A stretch of 64,000 bases of DNA, from positions 2,164,966 through 2,228,965 of the forward strand of contig RCSZ01000012.1 in NCBI GenBank assembly GCA_014898425.1, written 5' to 3'. The position numbers and the translations under genes were made by a program. Positions 24,501-35,999 of this stretch are shown piece by piece. Every line of letters begins with the position of its first letter. Within the stretch, counting starts at the first letter, position 1. The notes below the pieces were generated by a model, which worked only from the letters and a program-made list of their open reading frames with translations, had not been told where the DNA came from and ran no database searches. Source of the DNA: Botryotinia globosa. Lineage: Eukaryota; Ascomycota; Leotiomycetes; Helotiales; Sclerotiniaceae.

Positions 24501-25424
24501 ACAATATGGAAATGCCTCCATCAACATCCCGATCTTCTCTTCTTTGTATAAATTGATCGCTCATCATGATCTCACAATCTTCGATGCCGTATCTCTCGTT
24601 CTTGCCATTCCAACCACGATATTCATGAAGATTATCACAGGGCACAAACCTCCTACATTGCCAGGTCTCAACGGCACAATGCTCGGGCAAATCGTTCTAG
24701 GTGACGAACCTAAGATATCGCCGGACATACAGCTTGACTTCAACACTCTGACAGCCGGCATCACCGTCTCGGGTGTAATGGTCAAAACCATCATCGATGC
24801 TATTAAATTGATTTACGCAAGTATAACTGAAGGAAGTGAAGGAGCCCTAAAGAAGTTCCAAGGACCAAGTGGCTTTTTCGAGGTATTCGCCATTGTTATA
24901 GATATGATAGGCGTGATGAATGCCCTACCAACGGATTCTGATCTTCCAGGATTGAAATTCAGACAATGGGTATGTTCTCCAATGTCATTTTTAGCAATAA
25001 AATAACTAACACATTCAAGGTATCCTATATCTCCCTCATACGTGGTTCTACACATCTTCTAGCCCTGTTCCTCGAAGCCGGCGAAGGCGCCGAGAAGGCG
25101 CTACTCGTCTTCGATCTTGTATCTTCACTTGTGAACTTTGGGCTTGAACAAGCGGCTTGTGTATCTGAAATCGACGATGGGTCTAGCTGGAAAGACTATG
25201 ATGGTGAGGTAACATCGATGACGAGCGTGTCTAGCGGTTTGAATGCGATAGCCGCCATTGGGTATTTCACAGCCTTTATGTTTAAAAGGGACCAGGTGGA
25301 AGTCACGGCGGTGGGAATGGTAGTGTTAGAGATTGGGACTGTAGGTCTGGCTGTTGTGGAGGGTGTGATGTTCAAGTGGCAGTATGATAAAGACAGAAAG
25401 ACGAGATTGATTATCCCGTCCTGA
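21539..25424 (+). CDS. Intact 8-exon gene, 1138 aa, large protein of unknown function
   Basis: Exons in my model: 21539-21692, 21736-22001, 22102-22399, 22488-23609, 23690-23781, 23833-24199, 24257-24969 and 25020-25424. Introns are 43-100 bp with GT/AG ends. The joined length is 3417 nt without internal stop. Residues ~1-400 are beta-rich and contain propeller-blade-like phrases (CIASVFNGRGQSGLLIAASD; LVVKQDGNYVSVWFQNSSG; WQMLVSNDNYGNLTLLEQ). Residues ~410-490 look like a beta-sandwich (VTFHIKAADNSPLRAASAF). Next come Trp-rich amphipathic helices (MDGLNWIKHKAEDVWDWVV; IKIAWDKVVEWIGFIFSWG). The C-terminal third is helical, with weakly hydrophobic segments near the end (AVGMVVLEIGTVGLAVVEG). 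There is no signal peptide. I do not recognise the family. The propeller plus long helical region suggests binding of a glycan, protein or membrane, but this is inference. It has normal GC and no RIP-type stops, although it sits between two damaged loci. Confidence 0.78.
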
Positions 25425-25474
25425 TTAAAAAAACGGAGTTAGCGTAAGAAAGTGAGCGATCAGCTTTCAAGATA

Positions 25475-28400
25475 GTTATTATTGTTATTATTCCATTTAA
25501 CATACTTTTTCAGTCCGAGACTATGTGTTGGACAGACTTCGTAAAGGGGTGTGTACACAAAAAGCATATAGAGTAAAAATGTGGTATTGTTCTGTCTAAC
25601 CCCTTCGCATGAAGGGGGGTTGCTAATCTATATACGTGTTACCACCCCACATACGCACGAAGTGCGTATGTGGGGAAAAACGTCATATGATCACGTTTTA
25701 TCAGTCACGTGTTTAGACACTGTGTAAGACGATTGAGAACCTAAGGTTCTGAATAGGTAGGTAATGTAATCTATAGTACAAAATTGCTAGTAACATCGAA
25801 GTAAGTAGTGATTTTAAAAAATGGAATTTCAAAAACGAATGATGGGGGAACGCAGCCCCTTCCTTTTGTCGATAAAAAGGGTTACTTTGACTAGATCTCG
25901 AGTCCTCCTCCTCCTCCTTCTCCTCTTTTCCTTCTTCTTCTTCTTCTTCCTCCTCTCTTCTTTATAAGTGCCACTCTCTACTGGAAATACCGGTATTCTG
26001 AAGGAAACTAATAGTAGCTTCAATACCAGCGGTTGTGTGTAGTAGGATGTTAAGATTGAGTCTTTGAGTCTTAAGTTGCTTAAGTGCCACTTTTCGCTGA
26101 GTATTGTATAGTCGGCAGGCAAGTAGAAGGTGTTCTGGTGTTTCTTTAGAACCACATTTTCACTTATCGTTTTCTGAAAGTTTAGAACGATGGAGGTATC
26201 CTTTCAAATACCCATGCCCTAGCTTCAGCTGATAGAACGCGCTGGCCGTGGCTCTTTTGATTCGAGCTGGGATCCTAAGCTTTGAACTAAGTTTCCACGG
26301 AAATTTTGTTGAGTAGGTAGAAGGTGTCCGGTCGGATTTGGTTGCGTCATTGTTAAGGGTTCTTTTCCATTATCTATTTTGAATCGGTTTGACTATCATT
26401 CCAGCAAAAGCAAAGCTCTTTTTGTTTGAAGAAGAGCAAATTTTGATGGCTGCCTTTGCTAAACCATCCGCTTCTTCGTTCCCATCGACATCAGTGTGCC
26501 CAGGAACCCAATTCAAGGAAATTGGGGCCCCTTTATTTATGATGGACCTTGATGCTCTTATTGCTCTAATTTGGCAACATTGTTCTGGATTATCGGAGGG
26601 TGTCTTGAGGCGGTGGAGACCCGCTTGGTTGCCGGAGTAGACCTTGAAGTTAAGCCCTGGTTTAGAAATTTTATTTGAATACTGCACTTCTTTGGTAACT
26701 GGAAGAAGCTCTCCGTTATACACTAGCTGGCTACTTCCAATGTTCTTCATTTCATGATGAATTGTTTGCTGGCTGGCGTTTTTGGCTGTGAGACCTACCC
26801 CAACACCAACTCCGTCTTCTGTGGAAGAAACATCAGTATATATGGTTGTGGTGTTTTTGTCTTGATAAAAGAGTATCATGTTGTATAGTGATGCAGCCTC
26901 CTCTTTGGATAGCTTGCTTATGTTGACTTTATATGGAGTATCTCGTTTCCACGGCGGGAAGTTGAAGTGTTGGATTGTTTCTAAGTCATATGGGTCAAGA
27001 AGACCTTTAACTGACTCTATAATCTTATCCAGTTGAATAGGCTTGGCACGTTTCCTTTTTGGGGTTCCAAAGCTGTCTCTGGCTTCCTCGCCTGCCAGTT
27101 TTTTGCTCATTTGCAGATTACTAGGTGTTTTGTCGATAATTTGGAGAGTCTGAAAGCATATTGTCGAATATTTGAATTGAGCCTGACATCTGGAGGTGGG
27201 AGAGCCGCCTCCACTTCCATTGGTTGGATTGGTGCTGTCTTAAAAACCCCAAGGATCTTTCTGACGGCTAAATTTTGGAGTTTCTGAAGGGAATCCTTGG
27301 CGATCCATTGCTTTTTCCACCAGATAATCGAACCGTAGTTTGCAACGCTAGTAAAGTAGGCAGTATAGAGTTGCCTAAGAGCTCTTGGGCTTAGACCTCT
27401 TTCAGAGTTCACCAGTCGAGCCATTTTATGAAATGTGGCTTTGGATTGGGCATTTCGGATGTTGATGTGTTGCTTGAAGCTGAGTCCTGCGTCGAACCAA
27501 ATTCCTAGCCATTTGATTAATGGTTTGGGGGTGAACTATTTCTTGGTTGGGTAGTTTGATTGGATTGTCTGTTGCGGTATGAGAAGTGGTGAAGTGCATG
27601 AGTTCTGTCTTTTCCAAGTCAAATTCAATCGTGTTTTCCGCGTCTAGATCGTATAGCTGTTTCGCTGCCCTTTCAAGAATGGGGATGTTCTTTTTCAGGG
27701 CGGAGGATGAGACAATAAATGAGATGTCATCAACATATGAAAGAAACTTGACGGTGTTTATGTGGAATAGATCTCGGATATATATCAGAAACAAGATGGG
27801 TGAAATTGGATTTCCTTGTGGGATGCCAACATTGATACTGTGAAATTCTTCTGATTGTCCATCAAATGAGAGCTTGAGTAGTCTTTTATTGAGAAAAGAG
27901 GCTACCTAGGCAATCAAGTTAACGGGAAGGAGTAGCTGTTTCATAATGGACAGTAACCGGTTTTTAGAAACGTGGTCGAACGTTCCTTTGAAGTCTGAGA
28001 AGAGGGCTGTGGTTTTACGTCCTATTCGCTTTTTTTGTTCAACTTCTGATGTTAGGAGTAGGCTAGTATCAACAGCTGACTTTTTCAATCTTCCTCTAAT
28101 TTGACTATTGTGGAGTAAGTTTGTTGTTTCAGCTAGGTACCCTAGTCTTTGTGCTACGACCCTCTCGCTAACTTTACCTAGGCAATTGAGAAGAGCAATA
28201 ACTCTATATGCTCTGGGAATTGAGTAGTCTAGTTTAGATGGCTTTTTGATAATCGCTCCTGTGGCTTGCTTCCAACGTTTTGGTTGGTACCCAAGATTGA
28301 GGAACTTGCTAAAGACATCTAAAAAGTTGATAGGAATAGACGTGTGTATGTGTGGATGATTATATCTTGAGTGATCCCGTCAGGCCCAGGGGGTTTGCCT

Positions 28401-29310
28401 TTGATCTTGGCAGAACATGCGTTCCGGGGCTCGACTTTAGTTAATTCAGGCCAATCCCATTAGTTATTTTGTTTGTATCTACTCCAGCAGGGTTTGGAGG
28501 TTGTGGGAGGAGGAGGGAAGAGGGTCTCTCGAAACGCAGCGCATTTCCCTTCATAGGTCGTTTTCATTGCACCATCCTTCCCTTTAATGTTGGAAATTTT
28601 CTCAACCCTACAATCCTTTGTGTATAAAATGGCCTTGAAGATCGTTTGATTGTCCTCTCCTTCCAAGAACGCGTTCCAGTGATTCTTCTTCGCTGATTTG
28701 GTTGCTTGAAAGTAGGAGTTCTTGGATAGGGTGTAGATGATCTTGAAGCTATCGTCCTCAAGGCAGTCTTTTACATCTCTCTGAGATCTGTTGAGATTTT
28801 TTCTGAGTTATTTTAGTTGCGGTGTTCACCACGCTTTTGCTTTTCTGCATGTTTTGACTCGAGGAATATTCGATTTAGCTGCTTTGCTGATTGTGTGAGT
28901 AAGTTCCTGAGCTCCTTTGTCCATGATATTGAGAATTCTTAATCGATCGCGGAGGATGTCAGGCGAATGAGATTTGCTAGTTAAGAGGTTTGACCATTCC
29001 TGGGAGTTGATAGGGACTGCGTTGTCAACATTGGTCTTGAGGGGGGAAGAAAATCCTTCCCAGTCTGCACGCTTTGTGTTAAACTTGGTAATCTGAACTG
29101 GGTTAACAGAAGATGATTCCAAAGTGATCGGATCCTAGGTCTGGAAGAACTTACCAGTCTTCAATTTGTTGTGTGATTAGACTCCTTGCAAGGTTAAGGT
29201 CTATTACACTAGGTGCCGCCATATTGGTTCGAAAGAAGGTGCCAATACCTGGGTCGTTTGAAAGTTCGAGATGACGATCCTCGAACCACTCTGCGAGCAC
29301 CTCCATTGAT
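25475..29310 (-). mobile_element. LINE C: 5'-truncated relative of LINE B
   Basis: On minus, homology to LINE B ORF2 starts inside the endonuclease at VLAEWFEDRHLELSNDP with the GTFFRTN phrase (~29300). It runs through the reverse transcriptase (FSDFKGTFDHVSKNRL 28030, GIPQGNPISPILFLIY 27800, FLSYVDDISFIV 27745), the connector (27424-27107), RNase H (26370-27110: YTDVSS, YSGNQAGL, LNWVPGHTDVDGNEEAD) and the C-x-C..H..C end. The tail region is Glu/Arg/Lys-rich (25900-25960) and the 3' end is an ATT/GTT simple repeat at ~25476-25491. Unlike LINE B the catalytic YVDD is kept, but RNase H has YSGN for YSDN. Frames 0, 1 and 2 are all used and several stops occur (for example a TAG in place of Trp at ~27904), so it is dead. 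ORF1 is absent. It begins only ~50 bp after the stop of the 1138-aa gene. Confidence 0.88.
25598..25675. other. Two strong hairpins in LINE C 3' UTR
   Basis: AACCCCTTC-GCAT-GAAGGGG at 25598-25617, with partial extension to 25621, and a 14-bp perfect stem CCCCACATACGCAC-GAA-GTGCGTATGTGGGG at 25645-25675. The second begins a few bases after TGTTACC (25637). It may therefore be an LTR-like terminus similar to those at 341 and 32467, rather than part of the LINE. Confidence 0.7.
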
Positions 29311-30237
29311 TGAAGTACAAATGCAAGAAAAGAAGAAGCAGCCCAATCGTGGACGCATCCCAGAAAGTTTATCAAAAGTATCAATAAAATCTTCAACAAA
29401 AAGTCCGTATGAGTTTAGTGTTTCCTCATTTTCTTTGATTCGCTCTGATGCAAACATTACTACTATATTATCACCTAGTAATAATAGTATATCTATTACC
29501 TCTCCTATATCCAAAGTGTCAAAACTCAACCTTTGTTAAGAAGACTGGAAGGTTGCAAGGCGTATTACTCTTTTGCTAATCTTGGAAACATTCTTAGTTT
29601 ATATAAATATAACGTTTACTAGAAAATCTGGGAGTACTGTTTGTAAACAGGGCATGCTGGTGTTGGGTTTGATATATGACCAGATATTTCAAAGATGAGG
29701 CTATCACGACAGATTGAGACATGCTATAAGCTTGCTTACGCCACCATAGCCAGTAGCATAATCCCCTAGCGCATTGAGAAGCCGATTACAAGTAAGGTGC
29801 GTCTTGATTTGTTCTTCATCATCTTCACCTTCATCGCGCTCAACGGCTGGCCAAGGATCAATTGATTTTTATATTTTTTACTAAATATAATAATAGTTAC
29901 AAAAAGTATTAAAGTCCTTATCAAAACATCAAGATTAATTAGAATTTACGATAGTAATATACTTTGAATAACAAAGGTATAGTTATTGAAATAATCAATT
30001 CAGCTAGATATCACGGGGTAAAGCACATGCTATGAGCTAAATTAAAAATAAAAAGGGCTTTTTATAAACACTATAATAACCTATTAATAAAATAGTAAAA
30101 CATTTAAGATATAGTATTATTATTATTCACTCTAACATCAATTGGCTAATCTGTTATAGGACATACTGCAATATGTATATTGCATAATGAGCTTAGTTTA
30201 TTACTTAATAAACTGGGTTTCGGTATATTCTGTAACA

Positions 30238-30271
<34 letters not shown>

Positions 30272-30450
30272 CACTAGAATTTTCTATATAATCCATCGGG
30301 GTGGGGTCGGGAGACGAGAGTTTATAGTATAAGATACTCGTACATCAACACCGGCGGCATAGCAAGAGACTCGGGAATTCGCAGATTTACGGAATTTAAT
30401 TATTGAGCCGTAATTGAGGTACGTAGGTTGAGTACAAATCATTGACAAAC
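29311..30450. other. Intergenic; AT-rich patch and (AATC)n run
   Basis: No supported gene. A minus-strand open stretch (about 29529-29320) has ordinary composition but no recognisable domain, and its continuation into LINE C is only frame coincidence. From 29870 to 30240 the sequence is AT-rich. A CAAT-type tetranucleotide run lies at 30237-30273, resembling a LINE B-type tail, but no LINE sequence precedes it. Confidence 0.4.
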
Positions 30451-31537
30451 TCATTCAAATCTTTGATATCTTGGTGCCGTTGAGTGCCAGTAACAACTTC
30501 CTCCAACATACAACTCAATTGCCTTAATATATTCCAAAACTGATTGTGAAGCATCGGTTTTGAGTCGTTCCTCGCGAAGCTTTACAGCCTTGCTCTCTTC
30601 TTCAATGATGATTCCAAGAAGAAGCTTCTGGGCAATTTCTGCTGGGATGTTATGCTGCTTCATCAAAACCCTGACCCCGTTCCTTATGCGACCAGTAGGT
30701 TGATCTTTCTCAACATGCCAGCTGAAGTAGTCATTGGTCAAACCCAGGATGTTACCCATAGTGATATCATATTCCCGAATGGATTTGTAATCTTCTTCGG
30801 ACAGGATAGTTCCCATACCCCAACGAATGAAGTAGGATGAGATCCTAGCACTAGTTAGCTAACAGAAAGTAAACGGCAACTTGACAAGAACAATTATTGA
30901 CCAGTAGCCACAGTTCGCAATGCGGTATGGCATATACTCCGACATTGTATCAAAGTCATCATCTCGATTGTCGAATGTGTCGAGGTAGTTCCGCAAAGTC
31001 TGGATCATCGTTGGTGCTGCCTCCGGGTCCATCTGAATTGCCTTCTGCAGAATATTGGCAAGCAGAACTTGCCGATCATTCTGAAATTCAAACGTCTTTG
31101 AGTCAATGTCAGTGGTGAGCACCTTCTTAAGCAACTCGTGCTGCTCCATAGCCTCCTTCAAATCTATTTCCTCGGTGATATCTACAGTTGGAATCAGTCA
31201 GCATCAGCCTTGCAAAGTCGAATTTCGAAAAGACCGTACCATCATGAACCCACATAATCTCAACGATGCTCCCCAACAAGACCAGTCTTTCGGGAAAAGC
31301 GGAAGCATGGCAGATGCCAAATGGATCGCCGTAAGGACAGGTGTGCCTGATCTGAATGCGACGGCGCACGCGTGTTCCAGGCTCCGTCGCTCTTTCTCCA
31401 AGTTCCCTTAAAGTCTGCTCGATCTCATCATTGGCTATACTGATGGCCGCTGGAAAACGAGAGAAGTGAGGATGGGTCTTGCTTGTATCGATTGAATGAT
31501 AGACTGATGATATTTGTGTCTCGACTAAGGTAGCCAT
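30451..31537 (-). CDS. Class I terpene cyclase (fusicoccadiene-synthase-like cyclase domain), 323 aa
   Basis: Exons 31537-31240, 31181-30902 and 30844-30451 join to 972 nt with no stop. The introns (58 and 57 bp) have GT/AG ends. The enzyme would ionise a prenyl diphosphate and cyclise it. The metal-binding Asp motif is rebuilt across intron 1 as VHDDITEE (residues 97-104). The NSE motif is NDYFSWHVE (230-238), a pyrophosphate-sensor-type Arg is at 186 (PYRIANCGYW), and a C-terminal Arg-Tyr pair is at 318-319 (APRYQRFE). The lead-in FPERLVLLGSIVEIMW and the helix ISSYFIRWGMGTILSEED also fit the cyclase domain of chimeric di/sesterterpene synthases. Here the protein ends after the cyclase domain and no prenyltransferase domain follows, so it must use an externally made substrate. 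All catalytic motifs are intact. Product and chain length cannot be told. It is the last intact gene before the AT-rich subtelomere. Confidence 0.88.
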
Positions 31538-32466
31538 TATTCGGGTCTTTTCTGGTTATGTGTTTAAGCTTGTAGCGAGCGTATTGAAACTCAGAACCTA
31601 GTGAGGAAGAGAATTATTCATATAGCTCTTAGCCATCATCGATATATATAATTAGTTGAGTACAAGTTCCTCGGAGAAAATCGGCTAGGCCAACGCCACC
31701 TTCGAAGCCCACTGCATTCTGCACCACCGCCAGCGCATTTGACAGCATGAGATCAAATGAGCAAGCGACACATCCATTGGGGTCCCCCACCTGTCATTTA
31801 TCTATATTGAATGGGACCCAAAGCTAGAGGCTCTTAAGTCTAGGCCCTTAGAGGCCGATAAATGAGTGCTTTTAGTGCCTGAAGCTAGGAGTTCCAGGCC
31901 TAATATTAAGGAACCCGTAGAGCAATATTAGGAAGTCTTATTGCTAATATATAGAGATTTCAGAACTAGATAATAAATGGCTTTAAATTCAATATTAGAG
32001 GACTTTAAAGTCAATTGCTTAGAGACTTTAGAACTAAGTAGTATTCTTATAAGAATATAAATATAGATTCTTTATTACTATCCTCTAAACTATTAGCTAG
32101 CAGCGTCGTCGCTTGATTGATTAATATTAATCAATTGGAATATAAGAATCTTAAGAATTTGTATTCTTCTAATGTGTTTTTTTAAGTAATTATTCAATAC
32201 GTAATATTCTAGTATACTTTTCTAATATTTTTATAAATTCTTCTTTTTCTTGATAAATTATAAATCTTTGATTTAAAATATATTTTCAATTATAAATCAT
32301 ATAAAAATCGCTTATAAACATTTCTTATTTCCAAGAGTAAAATATAATAATATTTATAAAATCTTTCAAGTATCATTTTGTAATTCAAAAAAACTATAGA
32401 GATATACCTGATATATTTATTATTATTCTTCTAATAAAGTTTATTCTTCAAATGTAATATAAAAGC
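31538..32466. other. Upstream region of terpene cyclase and transition to AT isochore
   Basis: 31538-31790 has normal composition and is the likely promoter region of the cyclase. From ~31800 the composition becomes increasingly AT-rich, with repeated phrases such as TTAGAG and CTTTAGA around 31820-32040. A possible LTR end lies near TGTCATTTAT at 31791, with CTAGCAGCGTCGTCGC near 32098. No coding sequence. Confidence 0.45.
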
Positions 32467-32900
32467 TGTCACGGGTTCAACAGTGTAGTCTTGTGGATGC
32501 CTTAGGCATCCATACCCTATATAATCGGCATTCATTCAACGCCTTCTTCCATCCTTATAGAATATCATATATCTTATCTAATATCTACCTCTTATATTGT
32601 AATAATATATTCTATTTTATAAAAGAGTTTTATTATAATAAAAGCAATCCGATTCTAAAAAGAAATTCTTTGTTTTTATTTCTATTTGCTCAAAATAGAT
32701 CTTTTTATAGCCCTTATAGTATTCGATGTTTTTAATACCCTTTCATTTTCATCTTCATTTTTGTTTATATTTTTGTTTCGTTTTCTTTTCCTATTATAAT
32801 TGATATACCAAGTATTTCGAGCATTAGTTTATCATTATCTATTTTGCCTAAAACATTTAGAACCAAAATCAATAATGCTTTTAATTAATAATAATACATT
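32467..32900 (+). repeat. LTR 5' terminus (TGTCACGG type), right end undefined
   Basis: Starts TGTCACGGGTTCAACAGTG at 32467, followed by a perfect stem TGGATGCCT-T-AGGCATCCA (32494-32512). The layout is the same as the minus-strand terminus ending at 341: TGTCACGG, ~25 bp, palindrome. The sequence then decays into AT-rich DNA, so length and 3' end are undefined. No internal polyprotein is readable. Confidence 0.5.
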
Positions 32901-32940
32901 ACAAAAGAATTATCAAACCTTCAAGAATATAAACTTTATA

Positions 32941-33610
32941 ATTCTAACACCCTACTAACTGGTATCACTAGTTTTACTGGTATTACAAAATATTTAGGGT
33001 TTTTAGGGTTAAATATATATATATATATATATTTTTGAAATCTAAAAGAAATTTGGGATTTAATAGTGTTTTTACTTTTTTGTTAGCGTTATTCCTTATT
33101 GAGTTCTATTTTTAGAATTTTAATTGATATTATAGAATATCTTGTTTAATATTAGAGCTAGCTTATTAAAATTAACTTTTTTAAACTTTTCAAAAAAAAC
33201 TGAATTGATTGATATAATTTTTATCCAAATCGGGCTTAGTTTGTTTTTGACTTAGAAAAATACGATTTCCTTTATTTTTATAAAATTTTTAATCTAATAT
33301 AAAAACTTTAATATTAGAAATTTCGAAAAACATATAATATATTATTATAAATAGAATTCAAAATTGAATATTTTAGTGTAGTTTTTATTATAAATATATG
33401 AAATTTTATTTTTTATTTTCTAATTTTACTGGTATCACTAAAATACAACTGGTATTACAAAATATCTTACATAATAATGGAGCTAGTAATATAAGAGTAG
33501 TATTTTTGAAATCTTTGAAGAATTTCGAACTATATAACGTTTTTAAATTTTTCAAAAGCTTGAATTTTATAATTGAATCTGAAATCACGTGATATTCACG
33601 TGATATTAAT
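32941..33610 (+). repeat. Subtelomeric module M, copy 1
   Basis: About 660 bp starting TAACACCCTACTAACTGG. It contains a short telomere-like TTTAGGGTTTTTAGGG phrase, three internal echoes of ACTGGTATTACAAAATAT...GAGCTAG, and the GC-retaining end TCACGTGATATTCACGTGAT (33585 onward). Further copies lie at 51826-52510, 53895-54560 and 54565-54895 (partial). Copies differ mostly by transitions. Confidence 0.8.
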
Positions 33611-33631
33611 TCGAATCCGAATCTCGTAAAA

Positions 33632-33708
33632 ATATTATTAGTATTATTAGTATTATTAGTATTATTAGTATTATTAGTATTATTAGTATTATTAGTATTA
33701 TTAGTATA
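33632..33708. repeat. 9-bp microsatellite (ATTATTAGT)n, unit 1
   Basis: About eight units directly follow module M. The homologous array in unit 2 has about twice as many. Confidence 0.9.
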
Positions 33709-33719
33709 ATCACTCTTAA

Positions 33720-34980
33720 TATTTATTATTATTATTAAAAAGAAAAAGAAAATAATAAATATTAATGAATAAAAATAAGAATTAGAATAAGAATACTAAT
33801 GAAAAGAATATTAATAAGAAAAATACTAATAAAAAGAATATTAATAAAAATATTATTGATAAAAATAAGAATACTAATAAGAAAATCAATAAGAAGAAGA
33901 AAAATAATAATAAAAAGAATAATAATAAGAAAAAGAAAAATACTAAGAATAAATATAAAAATAATATAAAGAAAAAGAATATAAAAAAACTAATTATTAA
34001 TAAAAATATTGATAAGAATATTGAAAAGAATAATAATAAGAAAAAGAAAAATAAGAAAAAGAAAAATAAGAAAAATGAATAAATAAGAAGAATATTAATA
34101 AGAAGAATATAAAATGATAAGTTATTATTAAAAATATTAATAATAAAAAGAAGAAAAAGAATAATAATAATAATAAAAATAATATTGATAAGAAGAATTT
34201 AAATAAGAATATTAAGAATATAAAGAATATTAAGAAGAAGAATATTAAGACGAAGAATATTAAGATGAAGAATACTAATAAGAAGAATATAAATCATAAG
34301 AATATTAATAAGAATATTAATAAGAATATTAATAAGAATATTAATTATAATCAGAATATAAATAATAAGAATAAGAAAAATAAGAATATAAAGAATATAA
34401 AGAATATAAAGAATATAAAGAATATAAAGAATATAAAGAATATAAAGAATATAAAGAATATAAAGAATATAAAGAATATAAAGAATATAAAGAATATAAA
34501 GAATATAAAGAATATAAATAAGAAAAATAAGAATAAGGAGAATAAGAATAATAATGATAAGAATTAGAATAATATTAATAAGAATATAAAGAAAAATATA
34601 GATAAGAAAAATGTTAAAAAAATTAAAAATAATAATATTAATAATAACTTATTTATTAAAAATTTAGAAAATATAATTATTATTAAAAGGTAAAAAAAAG
34701 AATTAAATAGAAATATTATAATAAATTTAAAGAATTAAAAGAAAAAAAAATTAAAAGAATAAATAAATTAAGTTTATTTAAGAAGATAGATTTATTTTTA
34801 AAAAAAGGGAAGTGGATTGAAATTCAAAAGAAGGAAGGAAAATAAACTAAGTGTATTTAGAAAAATAGATTTATTTTTTTAAAAAAAAGGCAAATGAATT
34901 AAGTTTATTTAGAAAAATATATTTATTTTTTAAAAAAAGAAAAGCAAAATAAAACCCAAAAATAAAAAAGCAAAAGAAAA
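33720..34980. repeat. Purine-only AAT/AAG array with (AATATAAAG)n core
   Basis: The plus strand is almost free of C: irregular AATATTAATAAGAAGAAT-type triplet repeats, with a regular 9-bp AATATAAAG run of about 15 units at ~34384-34515. Lys/Asn/Ile-only open frames here are composition artefacts. Similar arrays: 36000-37020, 37840-38990, 52680-53880 and 55910-57400. Confidence 0.9.
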
Positions 34981-34984
34981 CCTG

Positions 34985-35800
34985 GAAGGTAATTATTAAT
35001 TATTATTCCGAGGATTTTATTGATGATTAGTATTAATAATGATTTCAATTTTAAAGGGAATAATAATCTAATCAAAAATGTTTCAATTAATTATTACCTT
35101 TTTTAACTTCAATTTAAGATTTTTTGAAAATCTAAAAAAAGAAATGAATAAAGATTCAATTGAATTTTTTATATATAAATTTAGAATTTCGAAATCTTTT
35201 ATATTAAAGCTTTTATATTGAATTAAAATAATCTTAATTTTGAAAAGATTGAAGAAAAGTTATAGTAATTTTTAAAGATAGGGAAATAATAATTATTGAA
35301 AAAGTATTAAAAGTTATTAATTGATTATTACCTTTTCTAATCTCAATTTAAAACTTTTCGAAAATCTAAAAAAAGAAATTAATAAAGATTCAATTGAATA
35401 ATAATTATTCGAAATTAGATTTAGAAAAGTCTTTTTATTAAAGTTTTTATATTGAATTGAAATAACCCTAATTTTGAAAAGATTGAAAAAACTATAATAA
35501 TTTATAAAAAACAAAAAGATGATGATTAACAAAAAAATATTAAAAGTCATCAATTGATTACTACCTCTTCTAGCTTTAATTTAAAACTTTTCGAAAATCT
35601 GAAAAAAGAAATTAATATAAATTCAATTGAATAATATTTATTCAAAATTAGAATTCGAAAAGCTTTTATAATAAAGCTTCTATTTTGAATTGAAATAATC
35701 CTAATTTTGAAAAGGTTGAAAAAAAAGCTATAATAATTTTTGAAAATAGAGAGATAATAATTAACAAAATGAATAAATTTGATTACTATTTTTAATTCAA
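34985..35800 (+). repeat. ~235-bp satellite, three tandem degenerate copies
   Basis: Copies begin near 35090, 35325 and 35570 with the phrase CTTCAATTTA...GAAAATCTAAAAAAAGAAAT, then GATTCAATTGAAT, an AATAACCCTAATTTTGAAAAG centre and GGGGGTGGTGATTA-like ends in the less mutated copies. They are preceded by an ATTATTCCGAGGATTTTATTG lead-in. The same family is at 37150-37610 (two), 39090-39760 (three), 54990-55700 (three) and 58075-58750 (three). Confidence 0.85.
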
Positions 35801-35999
35801 TATAAAATATAAAATTTAATAAAGTTTTATAAAAAACTAAAGCTTATTTTTCTTTTTATATTGAATTTTAAAAACAGATTTAAATTATCTTTTAAATTAA
35901 TCGATTTATATTAGTTTTAGAAAAGCTTTAATTTATATAATAATAACCAATCGAAAAAAGATATAATATAATTGAATCACATAATCGAAATTTCAATAT

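Noticed and set aside
29213..29539. Overlapping open frames on both strands beside LINE C
   Set aside because: Part is LINE C endonuclease in the wrong frame and the rest has no recognisable domain.
30451..31537. A terpene biosynthetic cluster around the cyclase
   Set aside because: No P450, prenyltransferase or other tailoring gene is in the window, and the only transporter is a pseudogene 15 kb away.
32990..33016. Interstitial telomere-like TTTAGGGTTTTTAGGG
   Set aside because: Only two imperfect units, repeated with module M (also at 51880, 53940 and 54617). It is part of that module rather than a relic telomere.
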